Of a stretch of DNA of 23,327 nucleotides, positions 23,029 to 23,327 are shown piece by piece. Both the position numbers and the translations under genes were made by a program. Under the pieces are notes generated by a model that searched no databases, was not told the DNA's origin, and saw nothing but the letters and a program-made list of their open reading frames with translations. The stretch is from Pelargonium cotyledonis (taxonomy: Eukaryota > Streptophyta > Magnoliopsida > Geraniales > Geraniaceae), in the NCBI GenBank assembly GCA_036897625.1, contig JAYMTA010000892.1:1-23327 (forward strand), in the 5' to 3' direction. Positions within the stretch are counted from its first letter, which is position 1. Each line of letters begins with the position of its first letter.

Positions 23029-23133
23029 GGCCCACCTTGTTGCCCAAATTGACGCGATACGAATCTTTCCTTGTTGAGCCCAAAATTACGGCCCAAAACC
23101 CCACACCTCCTCCTCTTCTCCGATCTCTATATC
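23029..23133 (+). promoter_or_regulatory. Site II-rich promoter of the partial gene
   Basis: GGCCCA at 23029-23034, AGCCCA at 23077-23082 and GGCCCA at 23090-23095 are site II motifs in reverse orientation. They are followed by a pyrimidine-rich stretch with CTATATC (TATA-like, 23128-23133) about 60 bases before the start codon. The arrangement resembles the RPL6 promoter but lacks a telo-box. Confidence 0.6.
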
Positions 23134-23189
23134 ACACCAAACAGACACTTTCTCTCAACACTATCTTCACTCTCTCTCCAGTCCCAACA

Positions 23190-23327
23190 ATGGAGCCATG
23201 GCTCGACGACCTCGCCGACGACCTCCAGAGCCTCAGCTTCAACTCCACCACCTCCACCGACACCACCTCCGGCGACATCGATCGCAGCTCCGCCTCCTCC
23301 GCCACTCTCACCGCCGCCTCCTCCACT
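23190..23327 (+). CDS. 5' end of an unidentified gene, cut by the window edge
   Basis: The frame opens at the first ATG after a site II promoter and a CT-rich leader and stays open for 46 codons to the end of the window. The peptide begins MEPWLDDLADDLQSLSF. It then becomes rich in Ser, Thr and Asp (DTTSGDIDRSSASSATLT). The acidic, leucine-spaced head followed by a Ser/Thr-rich linker is only weakly like the N-termini of plant AGC VIII protein kinases of the WAG type; I do not rely on that. Codons are GC-rich at the third position, as is common at plant gene 5' ends. There is no signal peptide or membrane segment in the visible part. Confidence 0.75.
   Translation, partial: MEPWLDDLADDLQSLSFNSTTSTDTTSGDIDRSSASSATLTAASST

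Noticed and set aside
23132-23326. Minus-strand frame of 64 codons at the right edge
   Set aside because: It is the complement of a Ser/Thr-rich coding start. The + strand has promoter motifs and a well-placed ATG.

Overview
The window is nuclear DNA from a flowering plant, most likely a eudicot and probably a rosid; I cannot name the species. Support for this comes from AT-rich intergenic DNA, many short introns bounded mostly by GT...AG, plant-type gene families (TGA bZIP factor, GH95 fucosidase, plant eL6), plant promoter motifs (site II and telo-box) and small plant-type transposons. All recognisable genes lie on the + strand.

Layout. 407-6716: a complete ten-exon gene for a GH95 alpha-L-fucosidase (FUC95A type, 837 aa predicted), which includes one apparent GC-AG intron. 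6717-9397: AT-rich spacer with a hAT-like MITE (about 7246-7621), a 23-bp tandem duplication and a direct repeat. 9398-14244: a complete eleven-exon TGA-class bZIP transcription factor (TGA10-like, 494 aa predicted) with two chained uORFs in its leader, microsatellites in early introns and a Stowaway-like MITE in its last intron. 14245-16480: AT-rich spacer with no gene seen. 16483-16656 (minus strand): a LINE reverse-transcriptase RNase H tail fragment next to the RPL6 promoter. 16727-19048: promoter and four-exon gene for cytosolic 60S ribosomal protein L6 (233 aa predicted). 19378-22993: repeat-rich spacer holding three copies of one long-terminal-inverted-repeat MITE family with 9-bp target duplications, plus SINE-like sequence. 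23029-23327: promoter and first 46 codons of a further + strand gene cut by the window edge.

The genes show no functional linkage. They are a cell-wall glycosidase, a developmental transcription factor, a housekeeping ribosomal protein and an unidentified gene, as expected in eukaryotic gene order. The two promoters at 16.7 kb and 23.0 kb both carry clustered TGGGCC/TGGGCT (site II) motifs, so those two genes may share growth-linked expression. I found no convincing new multi-gene system. The most distinctive content is the nested-palindrome MITE family, and next to it the gene-structure oddities: the GC-AG intron, the chained uORFs and a GC-rich block inside the TGA gene. All exon joins were read by hand from frame continuity and family conservation.
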